Of a DNA stretch of 64,000 bases, positions 44,481 to 54,000 are shown piece by piece. The stretch's first letter is position 1; every line of letters begins with the position of its first letter. The notes under the pieces were generated by a model. It made no database searches. It was given only the letters and a program-made list of their open reading frames with translations, and was not told the origin of the DNA. The DNA is taken from positions 1,550,001-1,614,000 of the forward strand of contig OZ240207.1 of the NCBI GenBank assembly GCA_965197415.1, in the 5' to 3' direction. Source of the DNA: DAOUJI01 sp965197415. GTDB taxonomy: Bacteria; Chloroflexota; Dehalococcoidia; Lucifugimonadales; JAGWBF01. The translations under genes and the position numbers were made by a program.

Positions 44481-45487
44481 CAAGCCCAACCGTCTACTAC
44501 GACAACGACGCCGACATGAGCGTCCTGGGAAGCAAGACCATCGGAGTAATCGGCTACGGGAGCCAGGGCCACGCCCACGCCCTCAACCTGAATGACAATG
44601 GGCAAAAGGTCATCGTGGGGCTTGCGCCCACCAGCAAAAGCCGCGAAAACGTCAGGAACGCAGGCTTGGAAGTAGCCGACGTGGAAGAGGTCACCGCAGG
44701 CTCGGACATAGTCATGGTGCTCATCCCTGACCATGTCCAGGGCACGGTGTACAAGCAGTCGATTGAGCCCCATATCAAGTCGGGTTCCACCTTGATGTTC
44801 GGCCACGGCTTCAACATCCACTACGAGCAGATCGTGCCTGGCCCCGACCTGAACGTCTCCATGGTAGCGCCCAAAGCCCCTGGCCACCGGATGCGGGAGA
44901 TGTTCACGGAAGGCATCGGTGTGCCCGCGCTGCTGGCTATCCACCAGGACGCCACCGGCGACGCCCTCCAGACCACGCTGGCCTACGCCAAGGGCATAGG
45001 CTCGACCAACGCCGGTGTGCTGGAGACCACCTTCAAGGACGAGACCGAGACCGACCTGTTCGGTGAGCAGAACGTGCTCTGCGGCGGCGTCACGTCCCTC
45101 ATCAAGGCCGCATTTGAGACGCTGGTGGAGGCCGGCTACCCGCCGGAACTGGCCTACTTCGAATGCCTCCATGAAATGAAGCTCATCGTTGACTTGATTT
45201 TCCAGGGCGGCTTCAAGTACATGCGCTACTCCGTGAGCGACACCGCCGAGTATGGGGACTACTCCCGGGGACCAAGAGTCATTGACGACCACGTGCGGGA
45301 GAACATGAAGCAGATTCTCAAGGACATCCAGGACGGCAGCTTTGCCAAGGAGTGGATGGCCGAGAACGACGAAGGACGGCAGCGGTTCCTTCAACTCAGG
45401 ACCGACGCCAACGAACATCAAATCGAGACCGTAGGCCGGGAGCTCAGGCGCATGATGCCCTGGATGAACCCGGTTGAAGTCGACTAA
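44477..45487 (+). CDS. ilvC: Ketol-acid reductoisomerase (class I)
   Basis: 336 residues. NADPH-binding GYGSQGHAHALNL and GLAPTSKSRENVRNAG; acid motif VAPKAPGHRMREMF; metal-binding glutamates in the DETETDLFGEQNVLCGG and ECLHEMKLIVDLIFQGG helices; YSVSDTAEYGDYSRGPRVID. The serine pair in TSKS favours NADPH. Converts acetolactate to dihydroxyisovalerate. It follows ilvN by ATGA overlap. ilvD, for the next step, is not in the window. Confidence 0.97.
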   Translation: MTSPTVYYDNDADMSVLGSKTIGVIGYGSQGHAHALNLNDNGQKVIVGLAPTSKSRENVRNAGLEVADVEEVTAGSDIVMVLIPDHVQGTVYKQSIEPHIKSGSTLMFGHGFNIHYEQIVPGPDLNVSMVAPKAPGHRMREMFTEGIGVPALLAIHQDATGDALQTTLAYAKGIGSTNAGVLETTFKDETETDLFGEQNVLCGGVTSLIKAAFETLVEAGYPPELAYFECLHEMKLIVDLIFQGGFKYMRYSVSDTAEYGDYSRGPRVIDDHVRENMKQILKDIQDGSFAKEWMAENDEGRQRFLQLRTDANEHQIETVGRELRRMMPWMNPVEVD

Positions 45488-45527
45488 GGCGATGAGCTCC
45501 ACACACGATACATTGATGGAGGCAACG

Positions 45528-45668
45528 GTGAGCGTAGTTCGCCGCCGCTCTCTGGTCCTGGCAGGGCTGGAGGGGGCGGACTACGGCGCCCTGCGGTCCG
45601 GCGCCGTCTTCCAAACGTCGAGGCGCCTGTGTGCCGACATCACGCGGAGGACCGGAAGGGAAGGATGA
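45528..45668 (+). CDS. Possible small ORF between ilvC and leuA
   Basis: 46 codons: MSVVRRRSLVLAGLEGADYG, ALRSGAVFQTSRRLCADITR, RTGREG. GTG start with GGAGG 5 nt upstream; its stop overlaps the leuA ATG (ATGA). No family recognised and the arginine-rich composition is typical of chance ORFs in GC-rich DNA. It may serve only to couple translation of leuA. An ATG at 45492 would extend it by 12 residues. Confidence 0.3.
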   Translation: MSVVRRRSLVLAGLEGADYGALRSGAVFQTSRRLCADITRRTGREG

Positions 45669-47239
45669 CTATGGACGAGGAAATCGACCAAGAAAAAGTG
45701 ATAGTGTTCGACACCACTCTCCGGGACGGAGAGCAATCGGCCGGCATCGGACTCACTGGAGATGAGAAGCTGATCATCGCCCGCCAGTTGGCGCGGCTGA
45801 ACGTTGACGTAATCGAGGCGGGTTTCGCCGCGTCAAGCCCGGGCGACTTCCAGGCGGTCAAAACCATCGCCAAAGACGTGAAAGGCCCCGTCATAGCATC
45901 TCTGGCGCGGGCGGTGCCCGAGGACGTGGACGCCGCGTGGGAAGCCATACAGGACGCGGAAAACCCCCGCATCCACGTTTTCCTGTCCAGCTCGGACATC
46001 CACATCATGCACCAACTTAGGAAGAACCGGGAAGAGGTCATGGAGCAGGCCGTCTCTATGGTGGCCAGAGCCAAAAAGTACTGCTCCGACGTGGAGTTCT
46101 CACCCATGGATGCCACCCGGACCAACCCGGAATACCTGTTCCAACTGCTGAGGGCGGTCATTGACGCGGGAGCCACCACCGTCAACATAGCGGACACTGT
46201 GGGCTACGCCATTCCCGCCCAATTCGCCCAGCTTCTACTGGACATACAAGAAGCCGTGCCCAACATCCACCGAGCGACTCTCAGCGTACATTGCCACAAC
46301 GACCTGGGCCTTGCCGTGGCCAACAGCCTTGCCGCAGTGCAGGCGGGCGCTCGCCAGGTGGAAGGCTGCATCAACGGAATAGGAGAACGGGCGGGCAACG
46401 CGTCGGTTGAAGAAATCATCATGGCCCTCCACACCCGGAAAGACTACATGAACGTGGCCACCAACGCCCACACTCACCAGCTCTACCCCACGAGCCGCAT
46501 GGTGAGCCGCATTACGGGCATGCCCATACAGCCCAACAAGTCTGTGGTGGGGGAAAACGCCTTCCGCCACGCTTCTGGGATACACCAGGACGGAGTCCTG
46601 AAAGAACGCAGCACATACGAGCTCATGGACCCCGTCTCCATCGGTTGGCCCGGGAACTCCCTCGTGCTGGGCAAACTTAGCGGACGAGCGGGACTCCGCT
46701 CCCGGCTGGAAGACCTGGGCTACAACCTGGAGAGACCGGACCTTGACAGGGTTTTCGACGCTTTCAAAGACCTGGCCGACAAGAAGTCCGAGGTCACCGA
46801 CCGGGACCTGGAAACTCTCATGGCCGAGGAAAACCGGATGGCTTACGAGCAGGCCACGTTCAAGCTGGACCACGTGCAGTTCTCCGGCGGGGATCACGAC
46901 ATTGCCACCGCTACGGTACGCGTTATCGGCCCGCAGGACGTAGTCTACAGCGATGCATCCACCGGCAACGGGCCTGTGGACGCGGTGTGCAAGGCCATCC
47001 AGAGAGCCGCAGGCGTGGGCGCGCAACTCATCGACTTCAATGTCCACTCGGTGACCGAGGGCCTGGACTCCATCGGCGAGGTTGTCATCCGGGTGGATCA
47101 GGACGGGGAAATCTACACGGGGCGGGCAGCTTCGACGGACATCATAGTCGCCAGCGCCAATGCCTACCTGAGCGCAGTCAACCGCGCCCTTGCTCAGAGC
47201 GGGGCGACCTATCAGGTGGCACCTCTGACCACCCCGTAG
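45665..47239 (+). CDS. leuA: 2-Isopropylmalate synthase
   Basis: 524 residues. Catalytic HMGL-like barrel with VFDTTLRDGEQSAGIGLTGD, EAGFAASSPGDFQAVK, FSPMDATRTNPEYLFQLL, metal ligands in SVHCHNDLGLAVANSLAAVQ, and NAFRHASGIHQDGVLK. The C-terminal LeuA allosteric domain (FKLDHVQFSGGDHDIATATV) binds leucine for feedback. Condenses acetyl-CoA with 2-oxoisovalerate. The ATG at 45665 follows GGAAGG; an ATG two codons later is equally possible. Confidence 0.94.
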   Translation: MTMDEEIDQEKVIVFDTTLRDGEQSAGIGLTGDEKLIIARQLARLNVDVIEAGFAASSPGDFQAVKTIAKDVKGPVIASLARAVPEDVDAAWEAIQDAENPRIHVFLSSSDIHIMHQLRKNREEVMEQAVSMVARAKKYCSDVEFSPMDATRTNPEYLFQLLRAVIDAGATTVNIADTVGYAIPAQFAQLLLDIQEAVPNIHRATLSVHCHNDLGLAVANSLAAVQAGARQVEGCINGIGERAGNASVEEIIMALHTRKDYMNVATNAHTHQLYPTSRMVSRITGMPIQPNKSVVGENAFRHASGIHQDGVLKERSTYELMDPVSIGWPGNSLVLGKLSGRAGLRSRLEDLGYNLERPDLDRVFDAFKDLADKKSEVTDRDLETLMAEENRMAYEQATFKLDHVQFSGGDHDIATATVRVIGPQDVVYSDASTGNGPVDAVCKAIQRAAGVGAQLIDFNVHSVTEGLDSIGEVVIRVDQDGEIYTGRAASTDIIVASANAYLSAVNRALAQSGATYQVAPLTTP

Positions 47240-47306
47240 CGGCGACTCGCGTGAGGGAGTCCTCAGTACATTCCGGGACGCTTTGATCTAACTAGGAGGC
47301 ACGCCC

Positions 47307-48707
47307 ATGCCCAAGACCATGTTTGACAAAATCTGGGACAGCCACGTCGTCCACGAGGAGCCGGGCCAATCAACCCTGCTGTACATCGACCTCCACCTCG
47401 TGCACGAGGTCACGTCGCCGCAGGCTTTCGACGGCCTGCGCATGACGGGACGAAAAATCCGGCGTCCGGAACTTACCATCGCCACCGTGGACCACAACGT
47501 GCCCACTTCGGACCGGTCCCAGCCCATCGCCGACGAGATGTCCCGCAAGCAACTGGAGGCTATGACCCGGAACGCAAAAGAGTTCGGGATAACCCTGTAC
47601 GACATGGACAGCGCCAACCAGGGCATTGTCCACATCATCGGCCCAGAACAGGGATACACACAACCGGGCAAGACCATCGTCTGTGGAGACAGCCACACCT
47701 CCACCCACGGAGCGTTCGGCGCCCTGGCCCTGGGCATCGGCACCACCCAGGTCGAGCAAGCGCTTGCCACACAATGTCTCGTACAAGCCAAGCAAAAGAC
47801 CATGGAGATTCGTGTTGACGGGCCGCTCCCCTTCGGGGTCACCGCCAAGGACCTAGCCCTGGGAATCATCGGGAGGATCGGAGTCAACGGAGGCATCGGC
47901 CACGTCATCGAATACACCGGCGAGGCGCTCAGGTCCCTGTCCATGGAAGGCCGAATGACGGTCTGTAACATGACCATCGAGGGAGGCGCCCGAGCGGGCA
48001 TGGTGGCGCCCGACGACACCACCTTTGACTACCTTCGGGGTAGGCCTCACGCCCCCCAGGGAGCTGAATTCGACGCGGCTGTAGAACGCTGGCGGGAGCT
48101 TCCCACCGACGCCGACGCCGTATTTGACACGCTGGTGCAGATTGACGCTGCTTCTCTGGAGCCGTTGGTCACCTGGGGCACCAACCCCGGCATGGTCGTA
48201 TCCGTGACCGGGCGGGTCCCCGACCCTGCTTCGTTCGACGACTCGGACCAAAGGGAGGCCGGCGTCAGAGCACTGGAGTACATGGGTCTCGAGCCCAACA
48301 CTCCCATGCAAGAAATCAAGCTGGACCGGGTCTTCCTCGGCTCATGCACCAACGCTCGGCTGGAAGACCTCCGGAATGCCGCGGAAGTGGTCAAAGGAAA
48401 GAGGGTCAACCCCAACGTCTACGCCATGGTGGTGCCCGGCTCCACTCTAATAAAGCTCCAAGCCGAAAAGGAAGGCATCGACGGAATATTCAAGGACGCA
48501 GGTTTCGACTGGCGGGAAGCTGGCTGCTCCATGTGCCTGGGCATGAACCCCGACATCCTCCAGCCGGGAGAGCGATGCGCCTCCACCTCCAACCGCAACT
48601 TCGAGGGACGCCAGGGCAAGGGCGGCCGCACTCACCTGGTCAGCCCACAGATGGCCGCCGCCGCCGCCATAGCCGGCCACTTCGTAGACATCAGGGACTG
48701 GAACTAG
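47307..48707 (+). CDS. leuC: 3-Isopropylmalate dehydratase large subunit
   Basis: 466-residue aconitase-family subunit: MFDKIWDSHVVHEEPGQSTL, DLHLVHEVTSPQAFDGLR, VCGDSHTSTHGAFGALALGI, cluster cysteines in FLGSCTNARLEDL and AGCSMCLGMNPD, and NRNFEGRQGKGGRTHLVSPQ. Length is typical. AGGAGG precedes the ATG. With LeuD it isomerises 2- to 3-isopropylmalate. Confidence 0.96.
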   Translation: MPKTMFDKIWDSHVVHEEPGQSTLLYIDLHLVHEVTSPQAFDGLRMTGRKIRRPELTIATVDHNVPTSDRSQPIADEMSRKQLEAMTRNAKEFGITLYDMDSANQGIVHIIGPEQGYTQPGKTIVCGDSHTSTHGAFGALALGIGTTQVEQALATQCLVQAKQKTMEIRVDGPLPFGVTAKDLALGIIGRIGVNGGIGHVIEYTGEALRSLSMEGRMTVCNMTIEGGARAGMVAPDDTTFDYLRGRPHAPQGAEFDAAVERWRELPTDADAVFDTLVQIDAASLEPLVTWGTNPGMVVSVTGRVPDPASFDDSDQREAGVRALEYMGLEPNTPMQEIKLDRVFLGSCTNARLEDLRNAAEVVKGKRVNPNVYAMVVPGSTLIKLQAEKEGIDGIFKDAGFDWREAGCSMCLGMNPDILQPGERCASTSNRNFEGRQGKGGRTHLVSPQMAAAAAIAGHFVDIRDWN

Positions 48708-48800
48708 TCCTGTCCTATAAGCCGTCCTCCCCACAATAGTCCCTTCCTCCTCACGGGGAAGACTAGGATGGGGTACGACACTATCTAAGGAGAGCCATAG

Positions 48801-49412
48801 ATGGAAGCAATAACCAAGGCCACCGGAACTGCGCTGCCCCTGGACCGGGTGAACGTCGACACCGACCAGATAATCCCGGCAGTCTTTCTAAAGCGCATCG
48901 AGCGCACAGGATATGACGACGCGTTGTTCGCTTCCTGGCGGTTTAACGAGGACGGCAGCCCCAAGATGGACTTCATCCTGAACCAGGAAGGCTACACTGA
49001 CTCCACCATCCTGGTGGGGGGACGCAACTTCGGCTGCGGCTCCTCCCGCGAACATGCTCCGTGGGCCCTGCTGGACTACGGCTTCCGCGTGGTGATTGCT
49101 CCCAGCTTCGCCGACATCTTTCACAAAAACTGCTTCGACAATGGCATCGTGCCAGCCCACCTGCCTGAGGACCAGGTGCAGCAACTCATGCAGAAGGCTC
49201 TGAATCGGCCCGGCTACAAGCTGACAGTCGACCTGGAGACCTGCACCATCGCCGATGACGAAGGTTTGAGCTTCAGCTTCGTCGTCCACAACGACCCGGG
49301 CACCCATGAGTTCCGCCGCCACTGCCTGATGAACGGCCTGGACGACATCGCCCTCACCCTCCAGCACGAGGACAAAATCTCCACCTTCGAGGCCCGCCAC
49401 ACCATAACCTAG
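48801..49412 (+). CDS. leuD: 3-Isopropylmalate dehydratase small subunit
   Basis: 203 residues with LDRVNVDTDQIIPAVFLKRI, GGRNFGCGSSREHAPWALLD and IAPSFADIFHKNCFDNGIVP, the swivel domain of LeuD. AGGAG precedes the ATG. The last codons RHTIT and stop fall inside a 30-bp sequence that is repeated exactly 4.6 kb downstream, so the gene end is the left border of an inserted island. leuB is not found after it. Confidence 0.95.
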   Translation: MEAITKATGTALPLDRVNVDTDQIIPAVFLKRIERTGYDDALFASWRFNEDGSPKMDFILNQEGYTDSTILVGGRNFGCGSSREHAPWALLDYGFRVVIAPSFADIFHKNCFDNGIVPAHLPEDQVQQLMQKALNRPGYKLTVDLETCTIADDEGLSFSFVVHNDPGTHEFRRHCLMNGLDDIALTLQHEDKISTFEARHTIT

Positions 49413-49413
49413 G
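49384..49413 (+). repeat. Direct repeat copy 1 at the leuD 3' end (candidate attachment site)
   Basis: 30 bp from CCTTCGAGG to CATAACCTAGG, covering the last nine codons and stop of leuD. Identical to 53971-54000; its right-hand 16 bp are also at 56214-56229. It ends in the palindrome CCTAGG. Confidence 0.92.
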
Positions 49414-49425
49414 CCCGGGATCCAT

Positions 49426-52400
49426 ATGGATATCGACGACCTCGCCGCCAAAATCGAGTCCGCCAGAAAAGAGTTGCTGGATCTTGGCCTCCGCAATCCC
49501 CTAATAAACTATCGACCATTGCGGGCTAAAGGGGCGGGGACCACGGGCGCGAATCCTGCCAGTGTCTTCGACGTTCTCGTCCGCAGAGGCCAAACTATTT
49601 CTTTCCTGCCGCTGCCTGATGACGACGAGTCAACCGCCCTAGTGCTTCCTGGCTTCAATGCCCCTCCCCACTGGCCGAACGAGGATGCATTACGTGGCCC
49701 TACCCCAAAATCCCCAGACACCCGTCTACAGACGCCGTATTCCTCTAATGTGTTGGATAACCGACTGTTAAAGACCTACTACACGTCCAATACACTGATA
49801 GCAGATACTGGTGTCAATAGCCTGTTCCTGGCGCTAGGGATGGTCCAGTGGTTCGAATCCGATGCCAGCGATGAAAAACGCTATGCACCTCTTGTCCTGG
49901 TCCCGGTAAAATTGGATAGGGCCGGCATACGGTCCGGCTTCAGCATTGAGTATACCGGAGAGGATATCGGCACTAATGTCCCATTGATTGAGAAATTCAG
50001 AAGAGATTTCGGCATCAATCTCCCACATGTGAACGACGATGAGGAGGATGATAGGGAAATAGACTTGGACGTCTATTTCGAAAAAGCGGAACTTAGTATA
50101 AAAGACATGGTCCGGTGGTCCATCGACACGTCCAGTGTTGCCCTAGGCTTTTTCTCCTACAACAAGTTCCTCATGTATAAGGACCTGGATGTGAAGACTT
50201 GGCCGGAAGAATCCGGTTTTCTGAAGAGCAACACATTGCATTCTCTATTCGGGGATGGATTCGACGACCCTGGACCTGCGATAGACGACGACGTCCACGT
50301 TGACCGATTCGTGCTCCCAGAAGACGTACACCATGTCGTTGACGCCGATTCATCACAGGCTCGGGCGATACTTGACGTAAATCATGGCCGGAACTTGGTC
50401 ATACAAGGGCCGCCGGGGACTGGCAAGTCGCAGACTATCACCAACATCATCGCCGAGGCAATTAGCCAGGGCAAGAAGGTCTTGTTCGTTTCCGAGAAGA
50501 TGGCCGCCCTAGAGGTTGTCAAACGCCGGCTTGACGACCTCCGACTGGGTGACGCTTGTTTGGAGTTGCACAGCCACAAGACCGCCAAAAGGACTGTTCT
50601 TGAAGAGATGAAGAGAACCCTAAGCTTAGGCAGACCCAATGCTGAAGGCATAGAAGACGATTTCACAGCCCTTGCTCGTGTCCAAAGCAGCTTAAACGAA
50701 TATGCCGATGCGGTGAATAATCCTGTGGGAAACACTGGCATAGATCCTTTTCGGGCCTACGGAGAGCTTCTGCGGATTCGGAACAATGCCGGAGAATCTG
50801 CCAGTTCGCTTACTCGACTTGAAATAGACGGCATCGATTCATGGTCACGTTCAGAATACGTAGAGAAAAGGGATGTCGTAAAGAGCCTTCAGAACGCCCT
50901 TCGGGAAATCGGAACGCTCAAGAACCACGTATTTTGGGGGTCCCAGATCCGGGACGTGATGAACTATGGAATGGACTCGTTACGCGACAAAATCCGCTCA
51001 GCGGAACAGTCATTGGATGTTTTGGATAACGCATCTATGGCTCTCTCCGATGCCATGCACCTGAACGCTCCTAAAGACACCGCTCAGACCGAGATAATTC
51101 TGTCCACGGCCAAGCACACAGCTGACGCACCCGACATCTCTGGCATTGTTCTTAAAGGGTCGAAATGGAGAGACAACAGGGACGACTTAAAATTCCTAAG
51201 AGATGTTGGCGCCAAATGGGCCGGGAGAAATTTCCTAAAAGTCCTGTCCCCCGGATACTACAGGGCTAAAAAGCAAATAGCGGCCTTGGCGCCGGTTGCG
51301 AGTGGAGCTCTGGGACGACAGTGGAGCGAGAAAGAACCCGATTGGGATGGGGTTGTTCGAGTCATAGATTGGGCTCTGGAACTGTTCGATGGAATCGACA
51401 ACGATAGGATTGACCCAGGAATCGTTAACTCCCTGGTTGACGGATTGGACATCGACCGCATCATGGAGTTAACGCCTCGTTGCAGCGACCTGCTAGAGCA
51501 ACATCTAAATCGTTCAATAGAACTTTTGGACTCCCTCCAAATGGACACTGAGAAGCGATTCGGCAGTCCTGACGGGTTTATACAATTGCCCTATATCATG
51601 CAACGCCGCATCCTTAATAACTGGTCGGACGGAATCGATGAAATCCATGACGTTTCAAGAGTAAACAACACCCTTGCAGTTGCTAAAGAGGCAGGACTCC
51701 ATGCCGTCGCAAATCTTGCTGAGGAATGGGCAAAGCCATCCCAACAGTTATTGGACCTTTTTGAATTCACACGGTATGAACTTATCGTGAGGCGCGCTTT
51801 CGGCGAACGGCCTGCACTGCGAAATTTCCAAGGCTCCAACCACGACTCTAGTATCGACCGGTTTCGCGAACTGGACCAAAGCACACTGGACCACAACCGC
51901 ATAAAAGCGCTCCACGTTCATTGGGAAGCTCTTCCCAAGCATGACGCAGCAGGCCAACTAGGGGTCTTGAGAAGGGAATTCGAGAAACGGAGGAGGCATC
52001 TCCCGATTCGGCGTTTGATACAACAGGCAGGAAACGCTATTCAGGCAATCAAACCGGTGTTCATGATGAGCCCACTATCTATCGCAACCTACTTAGAGCC
52101 TGGAAGCGTCAAATTCGATCTCGTCGTATTTGACGAGGCCAGCCAAGTCAAGCCAGCTGACGCTTTGAACGCTTTGGTCAGGGCTGAACAAGCTGTGGTT
52201 GTGGGAGACGATAAACAGTTGCCGCCGACCAGCTTCTTTGATTCTGTCACGAATGATGACAACGACGTTGACCTAGATGTAAACGTAACAAAAGACATAG
52301 AGAGCATATTGGGACTAATGCGGTCACAAAGCTGTCCCTCCAGAATGTTACGGTGGCATTACAGGAGCCGACATGAATCGTTGATCGCGGTGTCCAATCG

Positions 52401-53967
52401 CGAATTCTATGGCAATGAACTATTCGTGTTTTCCAGCCCCGACGCCAATAGGCAAGAGGTCGGGTTGCGATACCACCATATCCCAGACTCGGTCTATGAT
52501 CGGAGCAGAAGCCGAAAGAATCGCATTGAAGCTTCAGAGGTCGCGAAAGCCGTCATGTTACATGCCCGACAGTGTCCAGACCTGACGTTGGGCGTTGCCG
52601 CGTTCAGCAATGCCCAGGCTGAGGCCATCGAGGACGATCTGGAGATGCTGCGAAAACAGGACATATCTTGCGAGCCGTTCTTCGCAGCCCACCCGGAGGA
52701 ACCTTTCTTTGTAAAAAACCTGGAGAACGTCCAAGGCGACGAGAGGGACGTGATCTTTATAAGCGTTGGATACGGACGCGACGCTAATGGGCAGGTCGCG
52801 ATGAACTTCGGGCCTTTGAACAAAGACGGAGGAGAAAGACGCCTGAACGTCATTATATCCAGGGCAAGGTCGCGGTGCCATGTTTTCACAAATCTAGGCC
52901 CCGATGACATTGATCTAAGCAGGACCCAGTCACGAGGCGTACACGCGTTCAAGACGTTCCTGGCTTACGCTAAGTCAGGAGAACTACCGGCGGATATGCC
53001 GGTGGAGTCAGAACGCGATGTTGATTCCCCATTCCAGCGAGAGGTCGCCACCATGCTACGCGGGCAGGGGTATGAGGTTCATGAGGAGGTCGCTTCGGGA
53101 GGCAAGTTTGTCGATATAGCCGTAGTGGATCCTGTCCGTCCAGGCCGTTATCTACTTGGGATTGAATGTGACGGCGCTTCCTATCACAGTTCTAGGTCTG
53201 CAAGGGAAAGAGACAAGATCAGGGAGCGCCACCTTCAGAACCTAGGATGGACTCTGCACCGAATATGGAGCACCGACTGGTTCCGTAACCCGGAACGCGA
53301 ATTGAATCGAGCTGTTGAAGCGATCGAGAACGCGAAAGAGAGGCAACCCTCAACGGCTTCACACCAGCAAATATCTCGGCCAGAGATTCACCGAGCCGAC
53401 CAGCGGGAAATGACTAGAGGCTTGGACATACCTCTATACGAATTGGCAAGACCCCATGTAGACCTTGACGTCTATGAGTTGCATGACGTCCCACAACGTT
53501 TGTTGCGTGAGCCTATTTTCGAGATTGTCCGTGTTGAGGGACCGGTCCACGTAAGCGAGAGCGTTCGAAGAATCAGAGAAGCTGCGGGACTCGCGAGAAG
53601 CGGCCGTAGGATTCAGGAAAATCTTGCACATGCGATACATAGTGCTGTACGGAGCGGCGCGATAGTCCAAAAGGGCGAGTTCCTATGGCCCCCTACGATG
53701 GACAAACCTGTCGTTCGTGACAGGAGTCGTGTTCCTGCTCTTAGGAAGATAGACTTAATCCCGCCAGAGGAGATAGCCGAGGCTGTCAGAATGGTCGTGG
53801 AGCGCTCCTACGGAATAGACAGGGCGGACGCGGCGACAGAGGCCGCAAGACTCTTGGGGTTCAAGAGTGTGTCCGATAACACTAGAAGAAATGTTGATTC
53901 GGTGATTCAAGGGTTGATCGATACAAGTGAACTAGAAAGCGATAACGACCACCTGACTCTGCGTTAG
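49426..53967 (+). CDS. DUF4011 - superfamily 1 helicase - PD-(D/E)XK nuclease - DUF3320 protein (Hhe-like)
   Basis: 1513 residues. N-terminal DUF4011 (ARKELLDLGLRNPLINYRPL); helicase Walker A GPPGTGKS at 328-335; Walker B FDEAS (D903) followed by VVVGDDKQLPPTSFF; motif IV-VI segments YRSRHESLIAVSNREFY, NVQGDERDVIF (Q about 1103) and LNVIISRAR. A Vsr/DUF559-like nuclease follows, with FVDIAV (D about 1230) and GIECDGASYH (E about 1247). The C-terminal DUF3320-like domain starts near VYELHDVPQRLLREPI. DUF4011-helicase-Vsr proteins are known candidate antiphage effectors. It starts 13 nt after leuD, has no visible promoter and is lower in GC than the leu genes. Confidence 0.88.
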   Translation: MDIDDLAAKIESARKELLDLGLRNPLINYRPLRAKGAGTTGANPASVFDVLVRRGQTISFLPLPDDDESTALVLPGFNAPPHWPNEDALRGPTPKSPDTRLQTPYSSNVLDNRLLKTYYTSNTLIADTGVNSLFLALGMVQWFESDASDEKRYAPLVLVPVKLDRAGIRSGFSIEYTGEDIGTNVPLIEKFRRDFGINLPHVNDDEEDDREIDLDVYFEKAELSIKDMVRWSIDTSSVALGFFSYNKFLMYKDLDVKTWPEESGFLKSNTLHSLFGDGFDDPGPAIDDDVHVDRFVLPEDVHHVVDADSSQARAILDVNHGRNLVIQGPPGTGKSQTITNIIAEAISQGKKVLFVSEKMAALEVVKRRLDDLRLGDACLELHSHKTAKRTVLEEMKRTLSLGRPNAEGIEDDFTALARVQSSLNEYADAVNNPVGNTGIDPFRAYGELLRIRNNAGESASSLTRLEIDGIDSWSRSEYVEKRDVVKSLQNALREIGTLKNHVFWGSQIRDVMNYGMDSLRDKIRSAEQSLDVLDNASMALSDAMHLNAPKDTAQTEIILSTAKHTADAPDISGIVLKGSKWRDNRDDLKFLRDVGAKWAGRNFLKVLSPGYYRAKKQIAALAPVASGALGRQWSEKEPDWDGVVRVIDWALELFDGIDNDRIDPGIVNSLVDGLDIDRIMELTPRCSDLLEQHLNRSIELLDSLQMDTEKRFGSPDGFIQLPYIMQRRILNNWSDGIDEIHDVSRVNNTLAVAKEAGLHAVANLAEEWAKPSQQLLDLFEFTRYELIVRRAFGERPALRNFQGSNHDSSIDRFRELDQSTLDHNRIKALHVHWEALPKHDAAGQLGVLRREFEKRRRHLPIRRLIQQAGNAIQAIKPVFMMSPLSIATYLEPGSVKFDLVVFDEASQVKPADALNALVRAEQAVVVGDDKQLPPTSFFDSVTNDDNDVDLDVNVTKDIESILGLMRSQSCPSRMLRWHYRSRHESLIAVSNREFYGNELFVFSSPDANRQEVGLRYHHIPDSVYDRSRSRKNRIEASEVAKAVMLHARQCPDLTLGVAAFSNAQAEAIEDDLEMLRKQDISCEPFFAAHPEEPFFVKNLENVQGDERDVIFISVGYGRDANGQVAMNFGPLNKDGGERRLNVIISRARSRCHVFTNLGPDDIDLSRTQSRGVHAFKTFLAYAKSGELPADMPVESERDVDSPFQREVATMLRGQGYEVHEEVASGGKFVDIAVVDPVRPGRYLLGIECDGASYHSSRSARERDKIRERHLQNLGWTLHRIWSTDWFRNPERELNRAVEAIENAKERQPSTASHQQISRPEIHRADQREMTRGLDIPLYELARPHVDLDVYELHDVPQRLLREPIFEIVRVEGPVHVSESVRRIREAAGLARSGRRIQENLAHAIHSAVRSGAIVQKGEFLWPPTMDKPVVRDRSRVPALRKIDLIPPEEIAEAVRMVVERSYGIDRADAATEAARLLGFKSVSDNTRRNVDSVIQGLIDTSELESDNDHLTLR

Positions 53968-53970
53968 GCG

Positions 53971-54000
53971 CCTTCGAGGCCCGCCACACCATAACCTAGG
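53971..54000 (+). repeat. Direct repeat copy 2 (between helicase and methyltransferase modules)
   Basis: Exact 30-bp copy of 49384-49413, only 3 nt after the helicase stop codon. No leuD coding sequence precedes it, so it is a duplicated junction and not a second leuD. Confidence 0.92.
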
